64,000 nt of DNA from Volvox africanus. Its lineage: Eukaryota; Chlorophyta; Chlorophyceae; Chlamydomonadales; Volvocaceae. The translations under genes were made by a program, and so were the position numbers. The notes beneath the pieces were generated by a model, which was not told where the DNA came from, made no database searches, and saw only the letters and a program-made list of their open reading frames with translations. Location: the NCBI GenBank assembly GCA_030268105.1, contig BSDZ01000003.1, positions 4,216,001-4,280,000 of the forward strand. Direction: 5' to 3'. Of the stretch, positions 35,008-46,800 are shown one piece after another. Within the stretch, counting starts at the first letter, position 1, and the number at the start of each line of letters is the position of its first letter.

Positions 35008-37897
35008 GCAATACGGAATTGTCCCAACAGAAAGTATATCAGCTTAAACGTCAAGGCACGTTACAAAAATGGCATGAACGAGCGAGCGTTCGCCGACAAC
35101 AAAAACATGTCGCCCGCACACGAAAAGAAGATATCCTACCTTCGACCATTGGCCCGACGCCCTCGTCGACGCGCGCGTTGGATGGCGCCCAGAACGACAA
35201 ACAGCGCCACACTACTCACGCCTAGCGCAAAATTACGGCGATTTTGAACCCAGGTTGCCATCTGTTGTGAACAATTGGTTAGAGCTTCCCCGGCCATGCC
35301 ACGAAGATGTCAAGGCACTGCAGCCGTTTGGCTGTGCGCTGAGCTGGCAGGCAAGGGGTCCTACATAAGCACGCTCTTATTGTGCTTATGCGAGCACAAC
35401 AGCCTGAGCAACCCAACTTAATAATACAACATGATACGCCTCCAAGTGCGCTCACACATATTTCTACCAAGTTTCGTACCGGAAATGTAGAACATGGCTA
35501 TGCGCTGCTGTAATCATGGTGACGCATCTGAATCTAAATAATTATAACGCGTTGATGCAAATACATCCTAGCCTGTTGCACGCATATGTACGAGATAACC
35601 GTTTTCTGATGCATAGCAGTCAAAATCCTTACGAATATGACCTTACGCCTAACGGAAATGCGTTTCAATTTCATAAGTGTAGTTCATCTTGCATGCGTAC
35701 GGCATGTGAGGAGCTGATGACCAGCTTTACCAATTTGCAAAGTTGTCGACTGGCCCGTTTCGTGCGTTCTGCATCACTCGAGCAAGAGTGTGTAGACTCT
35801 TCCCGGCCCTCCCCCCCACAATTTCACTAAGTAGCTGACCATTTGCCTTACTGTCATTGTGGGTATGCTACTTGGAGCTAGGCTAGCCAGATGATGCAAG
35901 TTGCAAACACTGACGGTTACCGTTGTGCTGACTGTGCTCAGAGCCCCAGACCCTGCAGGGCAGAGGAAGCGTCTGTGCACGAGAAGTAATTCAGTTCTTA
36001 AAAGAAGTGTTAGGGATACGCAAAATACTTAAAAGGCGTACGCTTTTGCCATGCAAGTAATATGCACGCCAATACGATGTTTATTCACGCTCATTTTGAG
36101 CTTGTTCCTAAAGCAAGCAACGATACTGCAGATTCGCATTATGGACAGCTTTGCACTCTTGTCTGTTTTTGGGTGATCGCGCGCATCATTCGGCGTCCGC
36201 AGGCCCTAAGTCTAGGAAGGTCACACGGGCATTGGGTTCCTAGATGCTCCAAGAAGCCCATGCTGTCCTCCCTTACGCAACCGTTGTAAGACCACCGTTG
36301 AGTTTCAGACTGCCTCTAGGATAATTGCATCGCATTGAGCAAGCCATTTCACCACAAGGAATTGAACGGCTTGTCGGCTGAACGGAAACAGGACCGTGAC
36401 ATGCTCATTACGCAAGCCGCCAGCAAGCAAGCATAACCTCCCTCACAAGCCCACAAGCTTGCATTTGAACAAATGTTAAATCGGATGGATTGGGAGCGGC
36501 CGCCATACTGCTCCTGTATGGTTTATTACGTAGGATTACGTTGTCAGTTGGCTGAACGCTACCTCCCAACCTCTCCCGACTGCTTTTCAAGCGTCCTGTT
36601 AACACCTCGATATATCCTAAGGCCTCACGTGGCAAGGCATTAGCATTGTATCAAGGATTTTGAGGCATGCCAAGAGATCATCACAACCCATGTTAAAACG
36701 TGTGACATCTGATAAGGATTCGATCGTAAGGCGCAGGCACGCTTGCCGGAATTGAAGACCGGGACTGTTTTATACAGGCTGGTGCTCTGGTAGCTTGATC
36801 GATCATGCACTCGTAAACCCATGTCCTTTCTTCCCTTGCTAATTCGTATGCAGTCAACTAGGTCATGGTTTGGGAGGTAGGTACGGATCTTGCTGTGTGA
36901 CTCGGGCATCAGTGCGCCCGTGCGACAGCTTCGGACGGGCATGAGGTTTACAGTAGCAGCAGTAGCCTGCAGGTAAGCATCACATCCGGAATGTGTAAAC
37001 GTCACAACAAAAATGGTAAGGCGGTGTCCCTTCACGGGCATCGTACGCAGATACTGCTTACGGATGAGAATACCGTTATCGTGTTGCATGAAGTGAGGCT
37101 TTCGCCAAGCAAGCCCCCTTTCCTCCTGTACAAACCAAGCAAAGTCAGCCCACGTCGGCCCCGACAACACAAATTTCCACCTAGCCAAGCCCCACCAGAT
37201 ACATGCGATGTATTTGTATCGAATATTAAGGTGCTAAGGCACCGCCAGTGGAATCAAAAGCCTTTCGCTGCTTACATGGCTGCTTCTGAATACCGGCAAC
37301 GATACATACACCATTAACGCCCCTTGTAGAATAACAAGGCAGAAATATAGGCCCAACTCTCTAGATAAAAGCAGGGATAAATGTCGAGGTCATGCATCCA
37401 CTGCGGCCAAATGTCGGTTATTGTCGTGGATGCGGGAAACCGAGTACGCAACAAGGCTAGGCGCCCATTAAGGCGATAGCTGCATACAATCAAAACTGGT
37501 TTGATGACAATATCAAGAACTTATCTGCACAAAGTTTGGGGTTTACTGTAGTCCCAGAACGGCTCGAAATTGTTTGTCATGACAGGGGATTCAATCCATT
37601 TCAGCTGGAAGCCGTAAGGGATTGTTTTGGAAGTTATCAGACTGGTTGATTATTAAATTTTGAACCCTTGGTTCCCATTTTACGTTCATGACTTGGGCGG
37701 CGAGCGGCGGCCGGGCTTTCCTCTGCAAAACGTTTGAACATTATTGTAATCATTTAAAAAATACAGTATTAGGTAAAAATACTGGTCACGGACTCTAACG
37801 GGTGGCAAACCTGGCAGGCGACGTCATGCTCTCTGGCACTCGCGTATTGCAGCCCGATGTCTTGATCGGATATGATTGACATGCACGTTATATTCAA
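35008..37897. other. 2.9-kb AT-richer spacer between divergent genes
   Basis: Upstream of both the F-box gene and TWINKLE. Base composition is visibly richer in A/T than the flanks. One minus-strand open frame of 182 codons (36640-37188) has no recognisable domain. A small 9-bp hairpin lies at 35364-35390. No gene called. Confidence 0.4.
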
Positions 37898-40800
37898 GTG
37901 GGGTGCGGGAATCCTCCTTCGGCAGCATTTATTCCGTCACTGCGCTCATCGCACCGATCTCTGGGGTTTGTCCACCTGAAAGGCTTCAGAACTGCTGTTT
38001 TTATCCGCAGCTCAACTCGGATGCGTGGATATGTAGGGCTGTGTGATGTAGGCTCGCTGCATATCCGGTTCTGCAGGCCCTCGCCAGCAATGTGCGGCTC
38101 TGCCTCGGCCTTGGCAGGTGTGGCTGTTACACCGAGCGGCCCTCGTATTGTCATAGCATTGAGATCCACACCAGGTACCCCAATGCCTGTCGTACCTTTA
38201 CCCTCGGCCTCCACGGCACTCGCCTCGCCATGGTCTGGAGCTGTGCCGCATCACAGCCGGAGGCCTACAGCCAGCACCTCCAGGACCGGGCTTGGTGTCG
38301 GTAATAGCAGCGTACGCCGAAGTGCGCTCCTTGTGGTTTGCCGTGCAGTTACGGTGGGTGACGAGCGTCAACTCAGCCCGGTCAAGTACAAATGCCGCTA
38401 CTGCGGAAAGGCCATTTCGCGAAGCACCTACAAGGGCCACCACACGAAGACCTGCATCAGAAGGTCGGAGGAGTCCTGCGAGCAGGGACGGCGGGTGCAA
38501 GAGTCCGCGGAGGATTTGAAGCGCCTCCGTGCAGCCATCACTAAGGCCGATGATGGCATCGGAGGTTTTGCCAGCAGCGACCCCGACCCCGGCGTATGGA
38601 AGGATGACCCGGGCGCTTCACTGCGCAGCGCTGCTCAAGACGTCTCCGTCCCTACTGGCCGCGGCGACGAGGATTTGGGCTCGTCACCGTCACCGTCACC
38701 GTCACCGGGCCGCCCGCTAGGGAAGGTGGCTCGCGTGCGCAGCTCCCCTACCATGTCACCACTGCCCCGGGCGCCGCAGCGGAACAGTGCGGCGACCTTG
38801 CCTAATCCGCCGACTTCTCTGCCTTTCACTGGCAGTATTCTACTGCCAGGACTACCAGCTGCGGTTCCGGACTTTGGAAAGGTTCCGGGAGCCGTTCCCT
38901 GGGCCGTTGCTGCCGATCCTGAAACAAAGCCCCAAGACATGGGCAACGGCGGGCAGGGCCGGCAGGATGACAAGAGTCACAACGCCGGGATTGCCGGGGA
39001 GCAGAATGATTGGCTGGCCAAGGCCTCACCAGCAGCGGCATGGGATGAAGCTGAAGGGCGGGGTCCAGGCCAGCCGTCCACGTCATCGAGAGCTTCCACA
39101 AACAGATTCATGGTGCCTCAGGTTGAGGGGGCTCCAGCGGCACAGCCACCGGCAGCGGCAAAAGCAGCAGGGCTGCCGGCGGCGCGGTTGCACCAGCGTC
39201 TTCCCGTATCAAACCACGTGACGTCGCCCTCGTCAACCGCCTCTGCCTGGCCGGCCACTTATGATCCCTCAGTAGCCTCTCTAGCCTCCGCCTCCATACG
39301 ATCGCCATCCTCACCACCGCAACCGCCAGCAGCAACAACAGGAGCAGCAGGAGACAGCACTCGGCCCTCGGTACGTGCAATGCGTGGCTGCGTGGCTGTG
39401 CAACAGGCCGTCAGGGGGGGTCCTGAGTCTTCTGGTATGGTCTCGGAGCAGGACGCGTTCTCGCGGAGCCAGGATGTGGCTGCGGCGGGAGGAAATGGCA
39501 ACGTAATGATGCCTGGAGTCTTTGGCAGCCTTCCTAATGGCGCATCGCAGACATCACAGGGGCGGGGTAAGAGGACTGGGTGCGGTCAGCCCAGTATCGC
39601 ACCACAGCAGGTGCAAGGGACGGCGAGGGGGCAGATGATAGAACGTCCACGATTGCAGGGGGCTGCCGGTCCTGCTCCTGGAGCAAACTTACCGTCACCA
39701 CAGCAGCAGCTTCATCAGCTTCCTACACAGCCGCATGCCTCAGCAGCAGGTCCTCCGGGGACATGGATCGGCGCGGCTTCCCCGAATTCCGCGCCACTGG
39801 GTCCGGATGTGTGGGGAAGCTCAGCACCCGCGGCCTCATTGGGCCCAGCCTGGGAGCCATCCCGGGTCCCGTCGATCCCTCCCCCGGGTCGTGGGTCGGG
39901 GATTTCGCAGCTTTTTCCCGGGAGTACCAGCGTCAATTACAGCAACGGCAATGGGAACGGTAAAAGTAACGGTGTTGGCAACAGCGGCGAGGCTGTCGCC
40001 GTGATGGCCTCTCAGATGTTCCTGGACGATGGCCAGCCGGCAACGGTTCGGCCCCGCTCCGACTCCGTGGGCCCAGAGGTATCCAGTGCTGCGGAGAGGC
40101 AGCTGGCGGTAAGGCTGGGTTTGAGGGAAGACGAATATCCCCCTGTGTTAGAGCAAGGGGGGGAGGGGCCGTTTGCGTGGGAAGCAACGCAAACCCCCCG
40201 GGCAGTTGCGTCTCGTGGGAGAGGACTTCGAAGTTTTGAGTGTAATAATGGTCTGGATGATGGCATTCGGACGGGTTGGACTCCTTGTCCATCACATGCA
40301 TCACACATTTCGAGGTCAGGACTTTAATGTGTTTGGCATCCTCCGGTTCCTTTGGGCCCTTCATTTTCCCTTGGCTTCCACTCCCCCACCGCCGCCACTC
40401 CTTCGCCCCATATCCAGGCCATTCTACGTGAGGGGCAGCAGCCAGCAGCCAGAAAGCAGTTCCGCAAACCCAAACTGGAGCCGCTGCGGTGGGAGGGGTA
40501 CGACGAGGAGGTGAGGCGGGGAAGAGCGCTACAGGACTGTAGACAACGCCGATGTCAGCACTGTGATGCATCTGGACCGGGGCTGCAGCTGGGGTATGGA
40601 TAAATGGTATCATGGCATGCGGGCAGGTGCTCAGGACAAGCAGGGCTTGTGACGAGAAGTGGAACCCTCCAAAAAAGAAGGTATCGGGCCGCTCTTTCAA
40701 TACGCTCTGGCATAAATTTCTGTAAAGACGGATATGACGGATATAGGGTAAGATGAATTCGCCAGTGTCTGGCATGGCCCTGGGCAGGGTCTTTAATCGT

Positions 40801-43800
40801 ATTCGTACAAGGGCGGGCCGCAACTTACTCCCCGCGTCCTTGTTCCGAAAACCCTGACTTAGTAGTGGTGGTAGAGGTGGTCCATCATCTTCTCCCCCGG
40901 GAATTGGGAATGCTTCCTATTCAGCGTCCGCCGCTGTGACCTCACATCTGCGCACTTACGCTTTTCCCGATGATCGAACTTTCTCCGTCTTCGCACTGTA
41001 TTCACTCTTTGCTCCTCGCCCATCTCACCCCGCCTCAGGACCCCTACTTCTCATCGTTGCTGCCGGCCGCGCGCGACTGGCTGATGGGCCGCCGCAAAAT
41101 ACCCGAGGAGGTGCTCCGCCGCAACCGCGTATTCTGCACCTTGGTGCCGACGGGCGGAGGCTCCCCGCCCCGCCCCGCCGTGGCCTTCCCGTTCTTCCGG
41201 AGCGTCAACCCCGAATCGGTGGCGTTCGTGAAGTACCGCCTCTTCGACCCGGAGGCGGGGGAACCATTTGCGAGGAAGGAGTTCAGATCGGTGGGCGATG
41301 AGCAGCAACAGTGGCTGTAGCTGTAGCTGTAGCTGTAGCAGGGATGGTGACTATGGAAAGGGTGGGCAAGGGGAATGAGGATATAGGGCGGGTGGGGAAT
41401 AATACCAAGTAATGCGGTGCTTTCCTGCATGACGATTCCTACGATTTCAGGAGATATATCCAAGGCTTTCTGAATGCACGTGAGCAGCATTTTTGAGGGG
41501 AAGCGCGTGAGTGGACTGGTCCGGCTGCAGCCCTGCGTCACCATATCCCCCATATCGCGCAGAGATTGCGATCTCTGCGGTATTGTGTTGGGTGTCCTGG
41601 GGCAGCGTGAGTAGCCGGGACACGGACCGCACACCGCAGCTGCCAGGTGTTCATGACAAACCCTCTCCGGTGTAATGAAACCCCCCTCCCCCGCCCCGGT
41701 TTGCGCCCTCGGGAACTCCGTTCAGAGCCTCCACGGTGAGCCCATCATGTACGGCACCAACGACATCGTGGCGGGGGCCTACACAGATATCATCATCGTG
41801 GAGGGGGAGATGGACAAATTAGCGCTGAACGCGGCGGGCTTCTGGAACGTAGTATCCGTGCCCAACGGTGAGAAACTGTGGGGAGATCGTTGAGGCAGTA
41901 GCGGCGGGCTGGATGGGGGCGGAACGAAGGGGTTGCGGCTGCAGCGGGACCATTGAGGTTGGATTGGGAACGGAGATATACCCTGTGGCGGTGCAGTAGT
42001 ATAGGATTGCTACAGGATTGGAAGAAGCAACGACCTGCCCGTGACTCTCATCCAGCCCCTACCCAGGCATGTGCGTGAGACCAGGAACATTCCCATCTCC
42101 TTATCACAGAGAGCTATCTATCGTATCTATCGTATCGCTGCTGACCACTCGTTAATTTGTCATTTCCAGCTTAAAGAAATGAATTTTTCTATTTTTCAGT
42201 TTCATATTTTTCATAGGACTAGGACGGTGCTACCATCCCGCATGAATGGCGAGAGACAGAGCCGCGGAAGGCCGCTTCACTCTTCCCCTCGGGACCCCAG
42301 CTCTGGCCTAACCCTGATTTCCTCATTGCGCCTCTTCCGACATCTAAAATTCTGTTCCTATGCTCACAGTGTATGAACTTGCATGGCGCCCAATCTCCCC
42401 TCGCCCACATACGTATAGATTGCAGGTCGTCTGGGCTTCAGCTCCAATACTCCTCTATTTTGATCTTCCCCATCCCACCCATCCCACAGGCGCCCCCGCC
42501 GCTACGTCTGCCTCCCCATCCGCTCCGCCCGAGCAAGTCTTCGTCCGCCCCGGGGAGCGCCACCAGCTGCGTGCCCGGGTGAAACAACACTACGTCTTTA
42601 TGGACAGCTTTCTGGCTACGTTGCCGGATTTGGGTCGCTGCCGCTTCACCATCGCCACCGACAACGACCCGGCGGGTCAGGCGCTGCGGCGGGAGCTTCT
42701 ACGTCGTCTGGGTAGAGAGCGGTGCTGGGAAGTGCTTAGCTGGGATAACGAGTAAGCAGGAGGGGATAAGGTCTCGGTGTGGGGATGTGGGAGAAGGGGC
42801 CGAACAAAGCCCGGGTAAGGAGCCGAAACGGCCTGCAGACGGTGGGGACCACCTGCGTGGCTGCTACTGCGACATCAAGGAAGCTTGGGAAAGGGACAGG
42901 AACCGGGGGCTGCCGTCCTGCTGGTGGAACACCGAAACAGGAAGCTTCCACATTGGACGTGGAGGTGTTGGTATGGTGAATGGATGGGGATAAGCTCAGC
43001 AGAAGCAGTAGTTGCAGCAGTAGCAGCAGCAGCGTTATCCGAGGATACCTACGGATTGCTGTGGCGCCGGCGCCTTTGCTCCGTGACCTGGTGTTGGTCC
43101 TTGAGCTGGGCTTGCACCTCGTATATTCTCATATGTGGAGGCGGATTCACACCCACGGTCTGGGTCGTTCCGGGGTCGTCTCTCCTCATTTTCCACAAAC
43201 GTCGTGGGTTTTCCTCCATTTCTACGTACTGCGTCTTTGTGTAGGAATCAGCTGGATGCGGAAAGAGGCGGCATGGATTCCTCCTCACCCGGCGCAGCTG
43301 CGAGGTCACGGGGCTTCAGAAAGGACGCCAACGATGTGAGTAGCAGCACGGGGTGAGCTGTGTAGTTCGCGGGCCATGCATGCAAAGGGAGGTGAGATCA
43401 GATGCAGCTGGGCGCTTGGAACTAAACGGGGCCCCTGGGTGGTCGGGAGACCCTGGTGGTGGCCTTCCAGTCACGGGAGCCCAGCCGCGGACCCTGGGCG
43501 CTCCCGGGGTGCCAAATAGCGGTAGTCTATAATGGGGGGTGGCTACTTAGTGCCATCAGATTATGGAGGTGGGAAGAGGTGGGAAGAGGTGGGAAGAGGT
43601 GGGAAGAGATGGGAAGAGGAGGGAAGGGGGGGGAAGAGGGGGGAAGAGGTGGGAAGAGATGGGAAGAGGAGGGAAGGGGGGGAAGAGAAGGGAAGAGAAG
43701 GGAAGAGATGGGAAGAGATGGGAAGAGATGGGAAGAGATGGGAAGAGATGGGAAGAGATGGGAAGAGATGGGAAGAGATGGGAAGAGATGGGAAGAGGAG

Positions 43801-46800
43801 GGAAGAGGGGGGAAGAGATGGGAAGAGGAGGGAAGGGGGGGAAGAGGTGGGAAGAGAAGGAAAGAGAAGGGAAGAGGGGGGAAGAGATGGGAAGAGATGG
43901 GAAGAGGGGGGAAGAGATGGGAAGAGGAGGGAAGAGGGGGGAAGAGGAGGGAAGAGATGGGAAGAGGGGGGAAAAGATGGGAAGAGGGGGGAAAAGATGG
44001 GAAGAGGGGGGAAGAGGGGGGAAGGGGGGAAGGCCGATTCTGACTAAGAATGGATGCTTGAAGCGAGTCGTCGCCGGCACGACCTACCAGCCCTGCTTTT
44101 ACCACATTCCTTGTTACTCTCCGTTCGCACCCCGCTTCGATTCGCTGTTGTTGCTTCGTAAAGTCTTCCGTCTTGCCGCTTGCGGCCGCCAGGTGCTGAT
44201 GCTCGATGGGCCCTCCCAACTGGCTGTGGTGCTGGAGGGCGCACAGCCCGCCAAGGTGGCCGGGCTGACCACGTTCAAGGAGTACGAGATGGAGGTGGGT
44301 GGGCTGGTGCATGACTTTGGCTAACCTTGGGAGCCGGGAGGCTGGTGTGCATTTGGACTTGGGACCTTCCCTTGACTTGTTGTTGGCTCATGCGGTGCGG
44401 TTCATGAACATGAATATCCGGTGCGCTTTTTACGCCGGCTATCTGGTGTCGATTGATAACTGGCAGAACGGCGCTGTGAACGGCAGCGAGGGTGGTCTCC
44501 CTGTCAAGGGGCTGAACGGTGCTGTCAAGATAGGCTTGCTATGGAATGGATGGATGGTTAGGTGGGTCGGTATGGTAGAGGAGGGTATGGTAGTGGAAGG
44601 CGTATGGAAGAGGACCGCGACGGCATCGCGGGGCACCTTTCCGTTTGCCCTGCCCTTGCCCAACAGCCTTCGTCCATCCCCGCCCTCTTCAAATCTCGCT
44701 CCCTTCCTCCGCATGCGCAGCCTCAACACACACCCTTTTCCAGCTCCCCGGCCTGCCGCGCATCAGTAACCTCCACATTCACATTTTGCCCATCCAGCTT
44801 CACTGTTCATCTTGCCGCATTCCCCGCACTCCCCTGCCCTCCCCCGCCCTCACCGCCCTCCCCCCCTCACCGCCGTCCACCCCCCCACCGCCCTCCCCCC
44901 CTCACCGCCGTCCCCCGCGTCCACGTGTCCGCTCCTTGTTCAGATCGCAGCCTACTTTCAGCGGCAGGACCCCCTCCAGCTGGGAGTGTCCACAGGCTGG
45001 TCGTGTCTGGACCCCTTCTACCGGGTAGCACCTGGAGAGCTCACCATCGTAACCGGTACGGAGCGCAGTTAAGGGGGAGAAAGCGGAGGCGGATGATGGC
45101 AGGAGGTATTGCATGGTGGGCATGTGTGCAGCCTGCGGAGTCCTCCGGCTCCTGTTTGTGTCCGCCATCAGTTCAGGGGGGCAGGACTGGTAGGCGCCAG
45201 CAACGGGAGGACTCTTATGACCCGAACCCACCCCCCTACTTTATTACTTAATTGTTTACCTAGGTTGTTTACCTAATTACTTAGGGTTTACCTAGGTTGT
45301 TTACCTAATTATTTAGCTTTTTACCTGTTTATTTATATATTCATTCGTTTATGGAATGTTCACATGACATATCATACCATCGCACATACTAGTCATCTTT
45401 AATTATAGCGGTCAGGTAGTTACTGGACATACTGAACCGCTGATGTAAATATACCTGGATCTCCCGCGTACTTGCCCCGACTTGAACTCCGTCAGGCGTG
45501 CCCAACAGCGGCAAGTCGGAGTGGCTTGACGCGCTGATGGTGAATTTGGCTGAAAACCATGGCTGGGCCTTTGCGCTGTGCAGCATGGAGAAGCAGCCGC
45601 TGCCGCATCTGAAGGCTCTAATTGAGAAGCGGGTGCGGAAGCCCTTCAGGCCCGTCATTCGAATGTGAGCAAGGCAGTGGCGGCAGTGGGGCTGTATTGT
45701 TGCCGGGAAGCCAATCGCCACTACAGACGTACCTGGGGGCTTCTCAGTTTCTCGGCGTCCTCTTGCACTCTTGTATTCTTGTTGCCCTTGCTGCTGCTCT
45801 TGCTCTCCATCTTACTCTTCACTTGGCATCTTGTTTGCGGGCCCCTTCCCTGTGACGGCAAGTGTCATCTGGATCTGGATCTGGATCTGGATCCCTTTTT
45901 TCTGCCGGACGCAGGACGCCATCGGGACCACAGATGGTAGAAGCGATGGGCCTAGAGGAGGTGGTGGCGGGTTTCAACTGGCTGGCAGACCACTTCCACT
46001 TGATCCGATACGAAGAGGAGGACGACACGGGGGGGCCCACCATCGACTGGGTGCTGCAGAAGGCGCGCACCGCGGTGCTGAGGTGGGGGGGAGTGGGGTT
46101 ACGGGCGCGGGGGCTATAAGCTTCATGAGCTCGTAAGGCCTATACGAGCCAGGAGGCTCAAAGAACCCCGAGAACTCGAGGGAGGAGGGAGGAGGGAGGA
46201 GGGAGGAGGGAGGAGGGAGGAGGGAGGAGGGAGGAGGGAGGAGGGAGGAGGGAGGAGGGAGGAGGGAGGAGGGAGGAGGGAGGAGGGAGGAGGGAGGAGG
46301 GAGGAGGGAGGAGGGAGGAGGGAGGAGGGAGGAGGGAGGAGGGAGGAGGGAGGAGGGAGGAGGGAGGAGGGAGGAGGGAGGAGGGAGGAGGGAGGAGATC
46401 GAGAAGAAACGGAAAAAGATTAAGGAAAGGAACTAAACAAACCAAACAAGAAAACCGAGAAACAAGGAAAGACTTGAATACGGTGTCATTTCTGCTTTTC
46501 CTGATTTTGGGAGAGAGGGGAAGGGAACAGAAGGGGAGTAAACGATAGTCATGTCTATTCCAGACCTACCTCGGTTCATCCCATCCGTCTCCTGTCATAC
46601 AGGTTCGGTATTCGTGGTCTACTGATCGATCCCTACAATGAACTGGACTCTCGCCGTCCCCGTGACACCAGCGAGACGGACTTCATCCGGGAGATGCTCA
46701 CGAAGGTCCGCCGCTTCGCACGCGACACAGAGTGCCACGTGTGGTTTGTGGCGCATCCCCGCCAGCAGAAAGTGCTCACTGGCCAGGCCCCGGGGCTGTA

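Noticed and set aside
35364..35390. 9-bp perfect inverted repeat with 9-nt loop
   Set aside because: Short, isolated, and not near a coding end where it could act as a terminator.
36640..37188. 182-codon minus-strand frame
   Set aside because: No domain, no splice-consistent neighbours, AT-richer non-coding context; long frames arise by chance.
41558..41579. 9-bp hairpin with 4-nt loop in a TWINKLE intron
   Set aside because: Too short to distinguish from chance; no partner feature.
43527..44324. Frames of 170-260 codons on both strands
   Set aside because: Translations of the purine minisatellite; real TWINKLE exons flank it in another phase chain.
46158..46445. Minus-strand frame with LLPPPSS repeats
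   Set aside because: Product of the 7-nt repeat, not a protein.
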